The notes under the pieces are model-generated. The model ran no database searches. It saw only the letters and a program-made list of their open reading frames with translations, and was not told the origin of the DNA. A program made the translations under genes and the position numbers. Below are positions 63,524 to 64,000 of a DNA stretch of 64,000 bases, piece by piece (position 1 is the stretch's first letter; each line of letters starts with the position of its first letter). Origin of the DNA: Allobosea sp. (lineage in GTDB: Bacteria; Pseudomonadota; Alphaproteobacteria; Rhizobiales; Beijerinckiaceae); assembly GCA_024231975.1 (NCBI GenBank), contig JAAEQB010000034.1:146533-210532 (forward strand). Reading direction: 5' to 3'.

Positions 63524-64000
63524 ATGAGACAGAAATCCGGGCCGGAGAAAGCACCGGCAGAGCAGGTCGTGAAGGATATCCGCCGAGCGACGCGTCGGCA
63601 GTTCTCGGCCGAAGAGAAGATCCGCATCGTGCTGGAAGGGGTGCGCGGCGAAGAGAGTATCGCCGAACTGTGCCGGCGCGAGGGGATCGCCTCATCGATG
63701 TATTACGGCTGGTCGAAGGAGTTCCTCGACGCCGGCAAGCGCCGGCTCGCCGGCGACACGGCGCGTGCGGCGACCTCCGACGAGGTGAAGGAACTGCGTC
63801 GGGAGGCGCAGGCGCTGAAGGAGGCCGTGGCCGATCTGACCCTGGAAAACCGCCTGCTTAAAAACGTATGGCTCGCCCCGCCTGCAAGGGATTTCTTTCC
63901 GGCTCTTCAGTCTGCGCCAACGTATCCGGTCTCGAGGTCGTGCCTCGGCCAAGATGGAGCTTTCGCGCGTACCGATCCTCATAAAGCCGTCGGCGTCTAA
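63524..64000 (+). CDS. IS3-family orfA-type transposase subunit, altered 3' end
   Basis: Residues 1-113 are a typical IS3-group OrfA: a helix-turn-helix (ATRRQFSAEEKIRIVLEGVR, SIAELCRREGIASSMYYGWS) and a leucine-zipper helix (EVKELRREAQALKEAVADLT, then LENRLLK). After LENRLLKN, at about 63862, the sequence no longer resembles OrfA or OrfB in any frame, so the element is truncated or joined to other DNA there. The frame stays open to the stop at the window edge. Sequence from about 63439 (TGTCTGCCG) may be its left end. Confidence 0.7.
   Translation: MRQKSGPEKAPAEQVVKDIRRATRRQFSAEEKIRIVLEGVRGEESIAELCRREGIASSMYYGWSKEFLDAGKRRLAGDTARAATSDEVKELRREAQALKEAVADLTLENRLLKNVWLAPPARDFFPALQSAPTYPVSRSCLGQDGAFARTDPHKAVGV

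Larger units (their letters stand above)
36908..64000. mobile_element. Integrated element at tRNA-Asp (ICE/IME-like), left 27 kb; right end outside the window
   Basis: A tyrosine recombinase and excisionase-like gene lie at the tRNA-Asp 3' end, followed by a RepA-like ATPase, AAA+ and ExoI-like genes, a MobF relaxase with accessory gene, insertion sequences and gene remnants, with none of the housekeeping genes seen to the left. I found no second copy of the tRNA-Asp 3' end up to position 64000, so the right attachment site is beyond it or lost. No coupling protein or type IV secretion genes are visible here. Confidence 0.85.

Noticed and set aside
36908..64000. A second copy of the tRNA-Asp 3' end (right attachment site) inside the window
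   Set aside because: I searched by eye for the T-arm and acceptor sequence GGGTTCGAGCCCCGTCGCCC and found only the tRNA itself. The right end must lie outside or have been lost.

Overview
The window is GC-rich and looks like an alphaproteobacterial chromosome, most likely Hyphomicrobiales and Bosea-like. That placement is inferred from the gene set (AraC-type PobR beside pobA, the tig-clpP-clpX-lon order, the peptide ABC operon) and from the tRNA genes; no database comparison was possible. It has two parts: about 36.9 kb of ordinary chromosome, then the left 27 kb of an integrated mobile element that runs off the right edge.

Chromosomal part (1-36907). It opens with the end of a type I secretion ABC protein, its HlyD-type adaptor and a bifunctional mannose-1-phosphate guanylyltransferase/isomerase homologue. 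A GntR regulator (minus strand) faces a peptide uptake and breakdown operon: M20 peptidase, periplasmic binding protein, two permeases, a fused double ATPase, a second M20 peptidase and an M24-fold protein. Next come an ArsR/SRPBCC pair behind a 36-bp palindrome, a GFA-family protein, the divergent pobA/pobR pair (4-hydroxybenzoate use), a 2'-5' RNA ligase-like protein, a phosphoribosyltransferase, an ArsC-like protein, tgt, a membrane protein, a frameshifted SnoaL-like gene, a DMT transporter, eno, queF, an MFS transporter, kdsA and a multicopper-oxidase-fold protein whose copper ligands are mostly lost. tRNA-Leu(UAG), tig, clpP, clpX, lon and a MerR regulator complete the core, followed by tRNA-Val(UAC) on the minus strand and tRNA-Asp(GUC). 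Tgt and QueF both belong to queuosine metabolism. Tig, ClpP, ClpX and Lon form a protein-quality-control block.

Mobile element (36908-64000 and beyond). Directly after the 3' end of tRNA-Asp lie a tyrosine recombinase and, one base upstream of it, an excisionase-like DNA-binding protein. The right attachment site is not visible. The element carries a RepA-like ATPase, a MobF relaxase-helicase translationally coupled to a small DNA-binding protein, a candidate oriT next to them, and a minus-strand block at 41367-49066. That block encodes a Lon-type AAA+ ATPase without a protease domain, an exodeoxyribonuclease I homologue and five proteins I do not recognise, two of which are clear paralogues. 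The 500-bp gap before the AAA+ gene holds four GAAC-N3-GTTCG palindromes at close to helical spacing and an 83-bp tandem duplication. This block is the best candidate for an undescribed function.

The element is also decaying. An intact IS66-family element (20-bp inverted ends, 8-bp target duplication) splits a phospholipase-D-like gene, and removing it restores the frame exactly. Near the right edge lie remnants of a PhnD-like binding protein, an AEC transporter and another IS66 transposase, then an IS3-type orfA. No type IV secretion genes are in the window, so whether this is a complete ICE, a mobilisable element or a remnant cannot be decided here.
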